Below are positions 33,709 through 44,182 of a DNA stretch of 64,000 nucleotides, piece after piece. Below the pieces are notes generated by a model. It was not told where the DNA came from and did no database searches. It was given only the letters and a program-made list of their open reading frames with translations. Origin of the DNA: Anditalea andensis (GTDB lineage Bacteria > Bacteroidota > Bacteroidia > Cytophagales > Cyclobacteriaceae); NCBI RefSeq assembly GCF_000714815.1, contig NZ_JMIH01000028.1:124001-188000 (forward strand), in the 5' to 3' direction. The translations under genes and the position numbers were made by a program. Within the stretch, counting starts at the first letter, position 1. Each line of letters opens with the position of its first letter.

Positions 33709-34752
33709 TTAAAGTGTATCTACCAGTGATTTCCATTTTTGATTCTGGGGCAATCCTGGCTTCCGAAGCCCAAAAAACTGGGTTATCATTTCTCCGTTTG
33801 CATCAAATAATTCCAAAGCAGAAACTATCCCATCTACGGTATTTTTGTGCACCACCCATGCGGTGTCTATGATATTTTCATTCAGGTGCATATTGAACTC
33901 CGGGTCCAGCACATTAAGCCAATCCCCCATTTGCCGTATGGTTTTCACTTTACCCTGATGGATCTGGATATTCCCTTTGTTTCCCGTAAAGATCATGATC
34001 GGAAGTTCTTCGGCAGCAGCTACCTCCAGGATTCTTCTTGCCGTGTGTCGGTCCACCTGATAGGCCCATTTATCATCCACGAGCTTTAGTGCGGTAAGTC
34101 GGTGTACCTTGAATTTCTTCAACATCCCAAAAAAGTCATGGGTATCCTTCATGTTTTCCCAATCATGCTGAAATACCTGACGGTCGATTTGATCTGAATA
34201 AGTTGGTGGAAGAAATTCTTCTATTTTCAAGGTACCCTCCTGATGCTCAGATTTAAAGGTATCCACAAAATAGTTGAATGCTTCAAGATCACTGCTTTCC
34301 TGCAGGAAAATCTTCAAAACGGCATCTCCTCCTTTATCAAAATACTGCACACTACGCATCACCCCTCTAGGGCTATCCTGTACCACAGCAAAGCCAAATT
34401 TCCATGAACTGAAAAAAACACGTTGCTCAATTGGGCCGATTACGGTAGCTACTTGGTTGGGTTTATCGCCATGGATACTGATTTTCTGCAAAGTCCCTTT
34501 GTGCTCCAGGACACATCCTTCATTTCTGGTGAGGGACATGACCTTCCCAAATGCTTTCATAGATAAAAACATGTCAGAAAATTTATCGCTCAGAACTGTA
34601 ACATTTTGTCCTACCTGAGTAGCTAAGAGTTCTGCTTCCGAAACTCCCAGCTTTTTAGCTGCATCTCTTATCCTTATTTTAGGTTCGTCAAGTTTTATGG
34701 CTTCCCATGCAGCTGAAAGCCTAGTGGTTGAATTATTGAATGTCGTTTCCAT
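33709..34752 (-). CDS. hmuS: Hemin-degrading factor HmuS/HemS-like
   Basis: 347 residues built of two similar halves, as in HemS, ChuS and HmuS. The first half starts RIRDAAKKLGVSEAELLATQVG (about 26-47); the second repeats GMLKKFKVHRLTALKLVDDKWAYQVD (about 208-233). The heme ligand is probably the His in one of these halves. The family binds cytosolic heme and opens the porphyrin ring, or stores heme. The gene begins 1 bp after the hmuV stop codon, so it is part of the hmuTUVS operon and acts on the heme delivered by the ABC importer. Confidence 0.93.
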   Translation of the reverse strand: METTFNNSTTRLSAAWEAIKLDEPKIRIRDAAKKLGVSEAELLATQVGQNVTVLSDKFSDMFLSMKAFGKVMSLTRNEGCVLEHKGTLQKISIHGDKPNQVATVIGPIEQRVFFSSWKFGFAVVQDSPRGVMRSVQYFDKGGDAVLKIFLQESSDLEAFNYFVDTFKSEHQEGTLKIEEFLPPTYSDQIDRQVFQHDWENMKDTHDFFGMLKKFKVHRLTALKLVDDKWAYQVDRHTARRILEVAAAEELPIMIFTGNKGNIQIHQGKVKTIRQMGDWLNVLDPEFNMHLNENIIDTAWVVHKNTVDGIVSALELFDANGEMITQFFGLRKPGLPQNQKWKSLVDTL

Positions 34753-34753
34753 T

Positions 34754-35557
34754 TTACGCTGATTTTATAGTTTGTTGAAAATTAGTATGTACCGGCTGTG
34801 GGGCTATCAGAGGCTTACCGGTTACCGGATGACGGAGTACCTCTATGGGATAATCGAAAGTTTGAAATAGGTTTTCAGCAGTAAGTACTTCATCTTTGAC
34901 TCCATTGGCAATGACTTTACCCTCTTTTAAGAGAATTAAGCTATCTGCATAAAGTGCTGCTAGGTTAAGATCATGTAAAATCACCAATATGCCAATGTTT
35001 CTTTTTTTAAGACCTAGAAGCAAATGCAGCAGCTGGTGCTGTTGGGAAATATCCATACTGGAGGTAGGCTCATCCAGAAGCAGATACCTTGGATAAGGTT
35101 TTTCTTCCCAGATTTGTACCAAAGCGCGGGAAAACTGTACCCTTTGCTTTTCACCGCCTGAAAGATTACCATATAACTGGTTTTTTAGGTGCCAGGTATT
35201 GGTCTGAAGCATTACCTCTTGGATGCTGTAGGTTGGGTTATGGTTATTTATATTCATTAAACCCATTTCTACTACCTCTTTGGCAAAAAAAGGAAAACTT
35301 AACTGGCTACTCTGCGGCATCACAGACCTTACCATGGCCAGATGTGCTGCATTATATTGCTGAAGATTTCTCCCATTGTATGCCACCGCTCCTAATTTAC
35401 ATGTGGCCTCACCGCTAAGGATCTTGAAAAGACTGGATTTACCGGCCCCGTTGGGGCCTAACACTACTTTAAGCTCCCCTACATTTAGCTGGAGATATAT
35501 GTTTTCCAAAACCCGTCTATTTTTAATCCAGAAATTAATATTATCTGCCTTTATCAT
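34754..35557 (-). CDS. hmuV: Heme ABC transporter ATP-binding protein
   Basis: 267 residues. Walker A is GPNGAGKSS (33-41), the signature is LSGGEKQR, Walker B is YLLLDEPTSS and the switch His is in VILHDLNLA. The protein matches the FecE/HmuV type of ATPases for iron-chelate uptake. Its ATG overlaps the stop codon of hmuU by one base (TAATG), so the two are translationally coupled. It powers the HmuU permease dimer. Confidence 0.96.
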   Translation of the reverse strand: MIKADNINFWIKNRRVLENIYLQLNVGELKVVLGPNGAGKSSLFKILSGEATCKLGAVAYNGRNLQQYNAAHLAMVRSVMPQSSQLSFPFFAKEVVEMGLMNINNHNPTYSIQEVMLQTNTWHLKNQLYGNLSGGEKQRVQFSRALVQIWEEKPYPRYLLLDEPTSSMDISQQHQLLHLLLGLKKRNIGILVILHDLNLAALYADSLILLKEGKVIANGVKDEVLTAENLFQTFDYPIEVLRHPVTGKPLIAPQPVHTNFQQTIKSA

Positions 35558-36618
35558 TAGCTTCTCAGTTTCTTCACATTAATAATTAACCAGATGAAAA
35601 ACGGTGCACCTATGATAGCCGTAATGATCCCAATAGGCATCTCAGCTGGCATGATAATCATCCTGGCTATAAGGTCGGACAGGGATAATAGAATCGCTCC
35701 CATCAGGAAACTGGCCGGAAGGACTATTTTATGATCAGAGCCGATGGTTAATCGGATAAGGTGTGGCACGATTAATCCCACAAATCCTATCGCCCCTGTC
35801 ACGGACACTCCCGTGCCTACTATCAATGCACTTAATACCAAAACATATATTTTCAGCCTTTGCACATTGATCCCCATATGATAAGCTTCCGCTTCACCGA
35901 TGGCGATGCCATTTAAACCTTTATGCTGTTTGCCCAATAAAAGGCAGGCAATTCCTATAATAGGAAGGGCAATATGTACTTTGCTCCATGTAGTACCCCC
36001 CACATCTCCCATGCTCCAAAAAGTAAAACTTCGAAGTGCCGCATCATCGGCATAGAAAAGCGAAAGTCCAATCAGGGCACCAGCCAACGCATTCAGGGCT
36101 ACCCCAGCCAGAATCAACAAAGATATATCAGTCTTTCCTCCAGCCTGAGACAACCTGTAAACCAGCATAGTCACTGCCAAACCACCAACAAATGCTGCCA
36201 TAGGCAGAGTAAATGCGCCCATTAGGTTTGGTAGCCATGGAAAAGAGGCTCCGAAGACAAACAGGCAAACAGCTGCCAGAGCAGCACCAGAACTTACCCC
36301 AATAAGCCCCGGTTCCACCAGGGGATTTCGAAATAGGCCCTGTAGGGCAGCTCCTGCTATCCCAAGTCCTCCTCCTACCATAAGGGCCATTAATAATCTT
36401 GGTAATCTGATATGGAGCAGGACGTTTTTTTGAATAGAGGTGGCTCCTGTATCTGCCCCAAAATGGCTCGATAATATCTTCAGTACATCCACTGAGGGGA
36501 TGGTGTAAGCTCCCGATTGAAGTGAAAACAATACCACTATAAACAAAAGGACCCCCAAGCCTATCAAAACATAGTTTTTTCTGTTCGACAACTTTTTTTC
36601 CTGAAGCAAAAGTGCCAT
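35557..36618 (-). CDS. hmuU: Heme ABC transporter permease (FecCD family)
   Basis: 353 residues with 9 to 10 membrane helices. Family motifs are RLPRLLMALMVGGGLGIAGAALQGLFRNPLVEPGLIGVSSGA (about 68-110) and GAIGFVGLIVPHLIRLTIGSDH with the coupling helix for the ATPase. FecCD permeases import iron chelates, cobalamin or heme; the flanking hmuT, hmuV and hmuS genes argue for heme. It begins 5 bp after the hmuT stop codon. Confidence 0.95.
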   Translation of the reverse strand: MALLLQEKKLSNRKNYVLIGLGVLLFIVVLFSLQSGAYTIPSVDVLKILSSHFGADTGATSIQKNVLLHIRLPRLLMALMVGGGLGIAGAALQGLFRNPLVEPGLIGVSSGAALAAVCLFVFGASFPWLPNLMGAFTLPMAAFVGGLAVTMLVYRLSQAGGKTDISLLILAGVALNALAGALIGLSLFYADDAALRSFTFWSMGDVGGTTWSKVHIALPIIGIACLLLGKQHKGLNGIAIGEAEAYHMGINVQRLKIYVLVLSALIVGTGVSVTGAIGFVGLIVPHLIRLTIGSDHKIVLPASFLMGAILLSLSDLIARMIIMPAEMPIGIITAIIGAPFFIWLIINVKKLRS

Positions 36619-36623
36619 GAAAT

Positions 36624-37469
36624 TTAATGTTTTAGGGCCTGTAAATCCAGTGCAGCTTTACCTACCCTCGGGCCGAATCCAGATAAGTAATGACCATCAA
36701 AAGCGTGGATATTATTATTTATATAAGCTTTTGTTTGTTGGATACCATTGATTTTAGATAGCCCACCTTTACCGCCCAATGACTGTAGTCCCGATTCAAA
36801 AAGGATGATATGGTCAGGATCATATTGTATCAATGCTTCTGGCGTAAGGGGTATAAAGTCTTTAAAACCTCTGGCTGCAGGTTCAAGTCCTGCTACTTCA
36901 AACAGGGCACTGGCAAAGGTTTCTTCACCGGCCAGAAATACTGTTTCCGGACCTCTGGCCATTATGAATACAGCAGTATTTTTTGTAGTGGTAGCATTTG
37001 CTTTAAGCTTTGCGAGATCCCCTTCCATCTGGGAGATCAGTCCCGCTGCCTTTTCTTCTTCCTGAAAAAGCTTACCCAAATCCATAATTAGGTCTTTACT
37101 CTCTTGAACTGTCACTGGTTTTTTAAATACATATACTGGCAGACCACTGGCTTGAAGTTGCGAAAGAACCTCAGCAGATAAATACCCCTCTTCCATCAGA
37201 ACAGCATCAGGTCCCAGTGCGAATATCCCTTCTGCTTTGATCTGGTTTCTATAACCGATGGAGGGAAGCTGCTGCAAGCTGGCTGGAAAAGTGCTGGTGA
37301 TATCTGTAGCGATTATCCTATTTCCATACCCCAGTTCATAGATTATTTCGGAAATGGTACCCCCAGCAGTGATCAAATTGTCATAAGTAGCAGGACCTTC
37401 TTTATTCTCCTTTGTACTACAGGAATGCAGGATCACTACGGTAAAAATTATGGATAGAAACCTTATCAT
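36624..37469 (-). CDS. hmuT: Heme-binding periplasmic lipoprotein HmuT
   Basis: 281 residues with lipobox VILHSC (Cys16). The fold is a helical-backbone substrate-binding protein of the TroA/BtuF type: NLITAGGTISEIIYELGYGNRIIATDITSTFP, then ALGPDAVLMEEG, and the C-terminal FDGHYLSGFGPRVGKAALDL. The Tyr and His residues that would bind heme cannot be fixed by eye. It is the first gene of the operon, directly behind the double iron-box promoter, with a leader of only about 20 nt. Confidence 0.92.
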   Translation of the reverse strand: MIRFLSIIFTVVILHSCSTKENKEGPATYDNLITAGGTISEIIYELGYGNRIIATDITSTFPASLQQLPSIGYRNQIKAEGIFALGPDAVLMEEGYLSAEVLSQLQASGLPVYVFKKPVTVQESKDLIMDLGKLFQEEEKAAGLISQMEGDLAKLKANATTTKNTAVFIMARGPETVFLAGEETFASALFEVAGLEPAARGFKDFIPLTPEALIQYDPDHIILFESGLQSLGGKGGLSKINGIQQTKAYINNNIHAFDGHYLSGFGPRVGKAALDLQALKH

Positions 37470-37471
37470 TA

Positions 37472-37526
37472 TTTAGATTGAATTTAAATTATATGCAAAT
37501 CTATCTCTATTTAGATTAAATCCAAA
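37472..37526 (-). promoter_or_regulatory. hmuT promoter with two iron boxes
   Basis: On the minus strand TTTG (37523-37526) is followed after 19 bp by TAGATTTG (37496-37503), a perfect Bacteroidota promoter. One box, TTTAGATTAAATCCAAA (37510-37526), overlaps the -33 element and spacer; it differs by a single base from the feoA box read on the other strand. A second, TTTAGATTGAATTTAAA (37472-37488), covers the expected start site and ends 2 bp before the hmuT start codon. Binding to either would block transcription. Confidence 0.78.
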
Positions 37527-37908
37527 TTAATATTAATTGATTTTACCTATAGAATTTTATAATCAATATAGATTTCTATATTAGTATCAGTCTGTATATG
37601 AATTATTTATAAGAAAAATATTAATAGAGAAGCATTTACAATTTAAACGAAAGCCTTATGTGGACTGGGTACCTTAGTATTAAAATAAATCGTACGGTCT
37701 GCACAAAAAATAAATCAAGCTAGCATCTAGCATGAGGAAAAACCTAACGCACCAAGTGATTATAAACGTGAGAGATTCCCACACGACTTAAGTTCAGGAC
37801 AAGTTATGACCATTAAAACAGATGAATATATCTGTAGGGTTCATAGCAAACGTATCTTCACCAAAAAAAAAGGTACATGCTGATATAATACACAGCAGTT
37901 TTCTATCA
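37527..37908. other. Spacer upstream of hmuT, no gene recognised
   Basis: About 380 bp of AT-rich sequence between the hmuT promoter and the end of the DoxX gene. It contains a small inverted repeat (GCTAGCATCTAGC, near 37720) and GCTG/CAGC near 37880. No reading frame or RNA gene can be supported. Confidence 0.4.
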
Positions 37909-38349
37909 TTATCTCTTCCTATTTTGAAGTATAAGGTCAGCTGACCAAGCTCCCCCACCTTTGATCAATAAGAAAATACTCCCAAGAAGCATTGACCAGT
38001 CTGTTCTACTACCGTGGAGCATTTCCCAGAATCCTTCTTGGGCCAATACTTCCATCTTAGTAGAGCCTATAGCCACGAGCATGATGATGATAAGCGGTAA
38101 AGCCGCCAATCTGGTATATATTCCTAAAAGAACCATGACCCCGCAGATTATTTCAAAACCTCCCACAAAAATGCCTAAGAACTCCGGCTCTGGCAAACCT
38201 ATTTTTTCAAACCTTCCAGCTCCTCTGATATCTGGGAAAAGAAACTTTTGGACCCCTTCAGAAAGGAAAACAGCTCCCACCATTAAACGGATGAGAATAG
38301 TAGTACGGGAATGATCAGTTTTTAAGATTTTACGGAAAATCATTTTCAA
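37909..38349 (-). CDS. DoxX family membrane protein
   Basis: 146 residues with four membrane helices, the size of the DoxX/YphA family. The motif LIRLMVGAVFLSEGVQKFLFPD near the first helix and GGFEIICGVMVLLGIYTRLAALPLIIIMLVA match the family. DoxX-like proteins are inner-membrane proteins of uncertain role; in some systems they take part in quinone-linked thiosulfate oxidation or redox stress (DoxX/SodA/SseA in mycobacteria). Nothing next to it shows a partner. It is probably monocistronic, with promoter in the spacer towards the GMC genes. Confidence 0.88.
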   Translation of the reverse strand: MKMIFRKILKTDHSRTTILIRLMVGAVFLSEGVQKFLFPDIRGAGRFEKIGLPEPEFLGIFVGGFEIICGVMVLLGIYTRLAALPLIIIMLVAIGSTKMEVLAQEGFWEMLHGSRTDWSMLLGSIFLLIKGGGAWSADLILQNRKR

Positions 38350-38807
38350 AAATATTTGCTTCAGCCAAATTTAATAAAACATTATTAAAACTAACTATCC
38401 TATAAAATGGTAAAAGTGATTTTACCGCTCCCCACCAATAACCTATGAATATGGATTCTCTGAAACACATGTTTGCAAGGCGGCTCTCTCATATCGAAAA
38501 TTTGGCACTTAAAAGCATTCCTTTATGATAGCAGACCATCAGGGGCAAGGTGATCATTATACCGCAAGTTCAAATTGGCGCACTGGTAGTCAGATTTTTG
38601 ATAACCTATAAATATTTATTTGATAAACTTATTTTACCTCATTTTTTGTTATTGGACTTGTTATTAAATCAATAGAAAATTATATCAAATGTCCATTGAT
38701 GGTATTCATCTTTTACAAAAGATTATCCTAGTACTATAACTGTTAGGATATTTCTCTAAAACGTTTTACCTTTTGGCTATAAATATAATTTCCCAAATAA
38801 TCCAAGC
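38350..38807. other. Divergent spacer between DoxX and the dehydrogenase genes
   Basis: A 458-bp region that contains both promoters. A 27-codon frame (near 38446-38530, starting MNMDSLKHMFARR) is present but too short to support. The right half is very AT-rich. No RNA gene or long inverted repeat seen. Confidence 0.4.
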
Positions 38808-39362
38808 ATGAACCGAAGAGAAGCCCTCCGAAATTTGGCTATCATCACCGGAGGAATAATACTTGTACCGTCCTGTAATTTCAGCCAAGAAGAAGTCCTT
38901 GTCGCCTACGACAACCTTTCGATTAAGCCTTCCCAGGCTGAATTACTGGCATCCATAGCCGATACGATTATCCCTGCCACTGACACCAAAGGAGCTGCTG
39001 ACATATCTGTACAGGATTTTATCCTGGTGATGGTCAATGACTGTATGGAACAAGATGCACAGGAAACTTTTACCCAAGGGCTGAACGATTTTGAATCTTT
39101 TAGTAAAAATGCTGGGGGGAAAGCATTTCTAAAACAGGAACGGGGAACCAGAGAGCGTGTAATCACGCAGGGCATGTCATTGGAGGATGAGGATAATCTC
39201 CATATCTCCGAGTTTCTGCAGATAACCAAGCGAATGACCATACAGGGATTCATGGCTTCCGAATATATGATGACAGAAGTCCGCCCCTATTCGCTTATCC
39301 CAGGTACCTATAACGGGGAGGTTCTCATTTCCAATATTGATAAAGAAAGTATTAATGGCTAA
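38808..39362 (+). CDS. Gluconate 2-dehydrogenase subunit 3 family protein
   Basis: 184 residues. The N-terminus MNRREALRNLAIITGGIILVPSC has a twin-arginine start and a Cys after VPS, so it is probably a Tat-exported lipoprotein. The rest matches the subunit 3 family (AELLASIADTIIPATDTKGAADISVQDFI, about 44-72; ends with VRPYSLIPGTYNGEV). Subunit 3 assists export and assembly of the partner FAD-containing GMC subunit, which has no signal of its own and is co-exported. The next gene overlaps by 8 bp and encodes that partner. Confidence 0.9.
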   Translation: MNRREALRNLAIITGGIILVPSCNFSQEEVLVAYDNLSIKPSQAELLASIADTIIPATDTKGAADISVQDFILVMVNDCMEQDAQETFTQGLNDFESFSKNAGGKAFLKQERGTRERVITQGMSLEDEDNLHISEFLQITKRMTIQGFMASEYMMTEVRPYSLIPGTYNGEVLISNIDKESING

Positions 39363-41067
39363 TTTAAATATAAAAAGCAAACAAGAACGTACATTTGAGG
39401 CTATAGTCATCGGCTCTGGTATCAGCGGCGGCTGGGCAGCCAAGGAACTTTGTGATAAAGGCGTAAAAACTTTGGTACTCGAAAGAGGCAAAGATGTACA
39501 GCATATCAAAGATTATCCCACTACCAATCTTCTCCCCTTTGAATTTGATCACAGGGGACAAATGCCTTTGAATGATCAAAAAGAAAATCCAATAGCCAAT
39601 CGGTGCTATGCGTACAGGGAAGATGCCGCCCATTTTTTTGTGAAGGACAAAGAGCATCCTTATGTACAGGATAGTCCATTCGACTGGATACGTGGCTATC
39701 AGGTAGGTGGTAAATCCCTGCTGTGGGCCCGTCAGGTCCAGCGGATTTCAGATCTTGATTTTGAAGGTCCGGCAAGAGATGGTTTTGCTGTGGACTGGCC
39801 CATCAGGTATAAGGATCTGGCACCATGGTACAGCCATGTGGAAAAATTTGCCGGCATATCCGGTAATAAAGATGGCCTTCCTGAACTTCCAGACGGGGAA
39901 TTTTTGCCAGCCTATGATTTAAACATCGTAGAAAAATATTTTAAAGAACAGCTAAAGAAAAACTATGGCAATGACCGCCATATGATCGTGGCCAGATGTG
40001 CTCATATCTCTGGAAATGCAGAGCGCTTCCAGGAGCAGGGACGTGCTCAATGTCAGAATAGAAATTTATGTCAGCGAGGCTGCCCTTTCGGAGGTTACTT
40101 CAGCTCAAATTCTTCCACCCTCCCTTGGGCGGCAAGGACAGGTAATCTGACCATGCGCCCTGATGCTGTGGTTCATTCTATCATTTATGATGAAGAAAAA
40201 GGCAAAGCTACAGGCGTAAAAATCATCGATGCCCATACCCAGGAAATGGAGGAGTTTTACGCTGAAGTTATTTTTGTCAACGCTGCAGCACTGAACACTA
40301 ACCTGATTTTGTTAAACTCCACTTCCGGCCGGTTTCCTGATGGTCTTGGCAATGATAACGGTTTGATGGGAAAATATGTCGCTTTTCACAATTATAGAGC
40401 TGGCATCACAGCAGATTATGAAGGACACCTCGACTATACCACTACAGGAGGAAGACCTACTACTGGCTACTTTCCCCGTTTCAGAAATCTTTATAAGCAG
40501 GAAACTGATTTTCTCAGAGGATATGCAGCTGGATTTACGGCAAACAGGCAACCATATTCCGATCAGAGAGGCATTGGGGCTGCATTGAAAGAAAGCCTTC
40601 TAAACCCCGATCAATACGGACCGTGGAGAATAGGTTCCCATATGATGGGCGAGACCATACCAAAAGAAAGCAGCTATGTAGCACTGGATACCAAAGAAAA
40701 GGACAAGTGGGGAATGCCATTGCTCCGTATCAAGATGGATTATGATGAAAATGATGAGAAAATGATCCACGACTATCATGAGCAGATGACTGAAATGTTT
40801 GAAAAAGCCGGCTTTAAGAATATCAAAACCCGCGATGACCACCGGGCACCTGGTCTGGATATACACGAAATGGGCGGCGTCAGAATGGGGCATGATCCCA
40901 AGACATCATTACTAAACAAGCATAACCAGTTACATGCAGTAAAAAATGTGTATGTGACTGATGGTGCCTGTATGACCTCCACTGCTACCCAAAACCCCTC
41001 ATTGACTTATATGGCTTTGGCCGCCAGAGCGGTAGATCATGCAGTAAAAGATAGAAAAATGAGCTGA
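39355..41067 (+). CDS. GMC-family FAD oxidoreductase (gluconate dehydrogenase large subunit type)
   Basis: 570 residues from the ATG at 39355; a TTG six codons earlier is less likely. The FAD-binding GSGISGGWAAKEL motif lies near residues 18-30. GMC motifs include GGKSLLWARQVQRIS and, near the C-terminus, the His-Asn pair region (HEMGGVRMGHDP and TQNPSLTYMALAARAVDHA). There is no signal peptide; the protein is expected to leave through Tat together with the overlapping subunit 3 gene product. The substrate is probably a sugar, sugar acid or alcohol. The usual cytochrome c subunit is not encoded next to it. Confidence 0.92.
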   Translation: MANLNIKSKQERTFEAIVIGSGISGGWAAKELCDKGVKTLVLERGKDVQHIKDYPTTNLLPFEFDHRGQMPLNDQKENPIANRCYAYREDAAHFFVKDKEHPYVQDSPFDWIRGYQVGGKSLLWARQVQRISDLDFEGPARDGFAVDWPIRYKDLAPWYSHVEKFAGISGNKDGLPELPDGEFLPAYDLNIVEKYFKEQLKKNYGNDRHMIVARCAHISGNAERFQEQGRAQCQNRNLCQRGCPFGGYFSSNSSTLPWAARTGNLTMRPDAVVHSIIYDEEKGKATGVKIIDAHTQEMEEFYAEVIFVNAAALNTNLILLNSTSGRFPDGLGNDNGLMGKYVAFHNYRAGITADYEGHLDYTTTGGRPTTGYFPRFRNLYKQETDFLRGYAAGFTANRQPYSDQRGIGAALKESLLNPDQYGPWRIGSHMMGETIPKESSYVALDTKEKDKWGMPLLRIKMDYDENDEKMIHDYHEQMTEMFEKAGFKNIKTRDDHRAPGLDIHEMGGVRMGHDPKTSLLNKHNQLHAVKNVYVTDGACMTSTATQNPSLTYMALAARAVDHAVKDRKMS

Positions 41068-42799
<1,732 letters not shown>

Positions 42800-42802
42800 T
42801 CC

Positions 42803-42834
42803 AAATGCCCAGAGTCATCCTCTGGGCATTTTTT
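42803..42834 (+). terminator. Strong rho-independent terminator of gapA
   Basis: AAATGCCCAGAG (42803-42814) pairs perfectly with CTCTGGGCATTT (42820-42831) around a 5-nt loop, and the T-run reaches 42834. It starts 3 bp after the stop codon. Confidence 0.95.
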
Positions 42835-42910
42835 ATGATGTTCAAAAAAATGCCCCTGTCTTTAAGGCATTATAAATAATAGCCAGGCCTGAATTTAATA
42901 GGGTATAAAA

Positions 42911-43876
42911 TTAACCTGCCAGTTTACTGGTGAGCATTTTTATAAATAATTTATACCTGATTTTGAAATCCATATAATGTTTGGGGAAAAATTTATGATC
43001 ATAAAGCACTTGATCTAAAATTCCCGGTGTATACATCCTGTTGTTTCCTACACAATATACAGGTTTTGAAGTCACTTTACAGATCTGTTTAGCCTCTTCT
43101 GGATCGCTTTCAAAGAATATTCCTGCATCCGCCTCTTTATAATATTTAACTTTGATCTTATAACTAGATTTTGATCTTATGCTTTTATCTTTTCCTGAAG
43201 AAGGAGACATGATCAGCTGCTCATATTTTATACCGTTAATACGTAACCATTCTTCTGTTTCTGCTCTGTATTTTTCTTTCCTACAGGTGATGATGGTCTT
43301 GATTCTATGATTAGGTACTATATATGTATTGGCCGTACGTATATATTCCAGATATCGATTATCTGTGGATTTTTGATCTTCAGTAGGCACTTGGCACAGA
43401 ATCCCTTCCATCTCCATATAAGAATCACCTAACATAGGATGATGGAAAATGTTCCATTCGAATACCCGCGGATTGGAGACATACTGTAAGGCAATATCTA
43501 TTTCACTATGATTAGGCTTAGAACTATAAATGGCCAAAAAAGTAGATTTCTTTAATAGTTCTGGTGGAAAAGTTTGTTTCAACTTGTTAAGCGACCTGCC
43601 TGTAGAGATACTATCGTCTACCACCAGAACTTTGGTAGCTTCCCAGGGATATTCCATTGGGTTGGACACTTTTCTGGTATCTCCATGGAGCAGTTTATCA
43701 TTTTTTATATAAGCCTGAACTGTGGTACAATTTAAATTTAAAGACAACGCGATCATATAGGCAGGAATCATACCGCTTCTTGGAATACCTACAACGAGAT
43801 CAAACTTTTCTTTTTTCAAAAGGTGGAGGTTGTCTCTTATATCACTGCTTATATCTACATATCTTTTATAATTCAT
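42911..43876 (-). CDS. Phosphoribosyltransferase fused to a HAD-like domain
   Basis: 321 residues from the ATG at 43874-43876; a longer frame to 43963 adds 29 residues without homology features. The N-terminal domain is a type I phosphoribosyltransferase: FDLVVGIPRSGMIPAYMIAL and the PRPP loop VLVVDDSISTGRSL (about 84-97). The C-terminal half looks like a HAD-type phosphatase domain (IKTIITCRKEKYRAETEEWLRINGIKY), although the classical first Asp motif is replaced here, so activity of that half is uncertain. Related fusions occur in polysaccharide clusters. The base or acceptor is unknown. It faces gapA across its terminator. Confidence 0.8.
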   Translation of the reverse strand: MNYKRYVDISSDIRDNLHLLKKEKFDLVVGIPRSGMIPAYMIALSLNLNCTTVQAYIKNDKLLHGDTRKVSNPMEYPWEATKVLVVDDSISTGRSLNKLKQTFPPELLKKSTFLAIYSSKPNHSEIDIALQYVSNPRVFEWNIFHHPMLGDSYMEMEGILCQVPTEDQKSTDNRYLEYIRTANTYIVPNHRIKTIITCRKEKYRAETEEWLRINGIKYEQLIMSPSSGKDKSIRSKSSYKIKVKYYKEADAGIFFESDPEEAKQICKVTSKPVYCVGNNRMYTPGILDQVLYDHKFFPKHYMDFKIRYKLFIKMLTSKLAG

Positions 43877-44182
43877 GCTAATAAAAATCAATCTACATGG
43901 GGTAATTAAATAAAAATTAAAGCTAATTATTTTTATATTTTGTTGGGTGTTCATAAAATCCACACCCTATTTATATTAATTTAATATAAGACGTTTACTA
44001 TCAGCCTGCTATAGGTCATTTTATCTTACAGCACCAGAAATGTACTCATTTTTATTTTATATGACAAAAAAACCATTAAAATCAAAGAATATTATTTTGT
44101 TCAGCTTCTAGATGTAGATCCATAGGGATAAATAGATGTCCTTCTATTCATCTTTATCCCCTGACAATACATCAAAAAAAAC
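43877..44182. other. Spacer between the phosphoribosyltransferase gene and the MITE-like element
   Basis: About 300 bp of AT-rich sequence that should contain the promoter of the leftward phosphoribosyltransferase gene. No frame, RNA gene or hairpin that I can support. Confidence 0.4.

Noticed and set aside
43877-43963. Upstream extension of the phosphoribosyltransferase
   Set aside because: The additional 29 residues are hydrophobic and unlike the family N-terminus; the Met at 43876 begins the recognisable domain.
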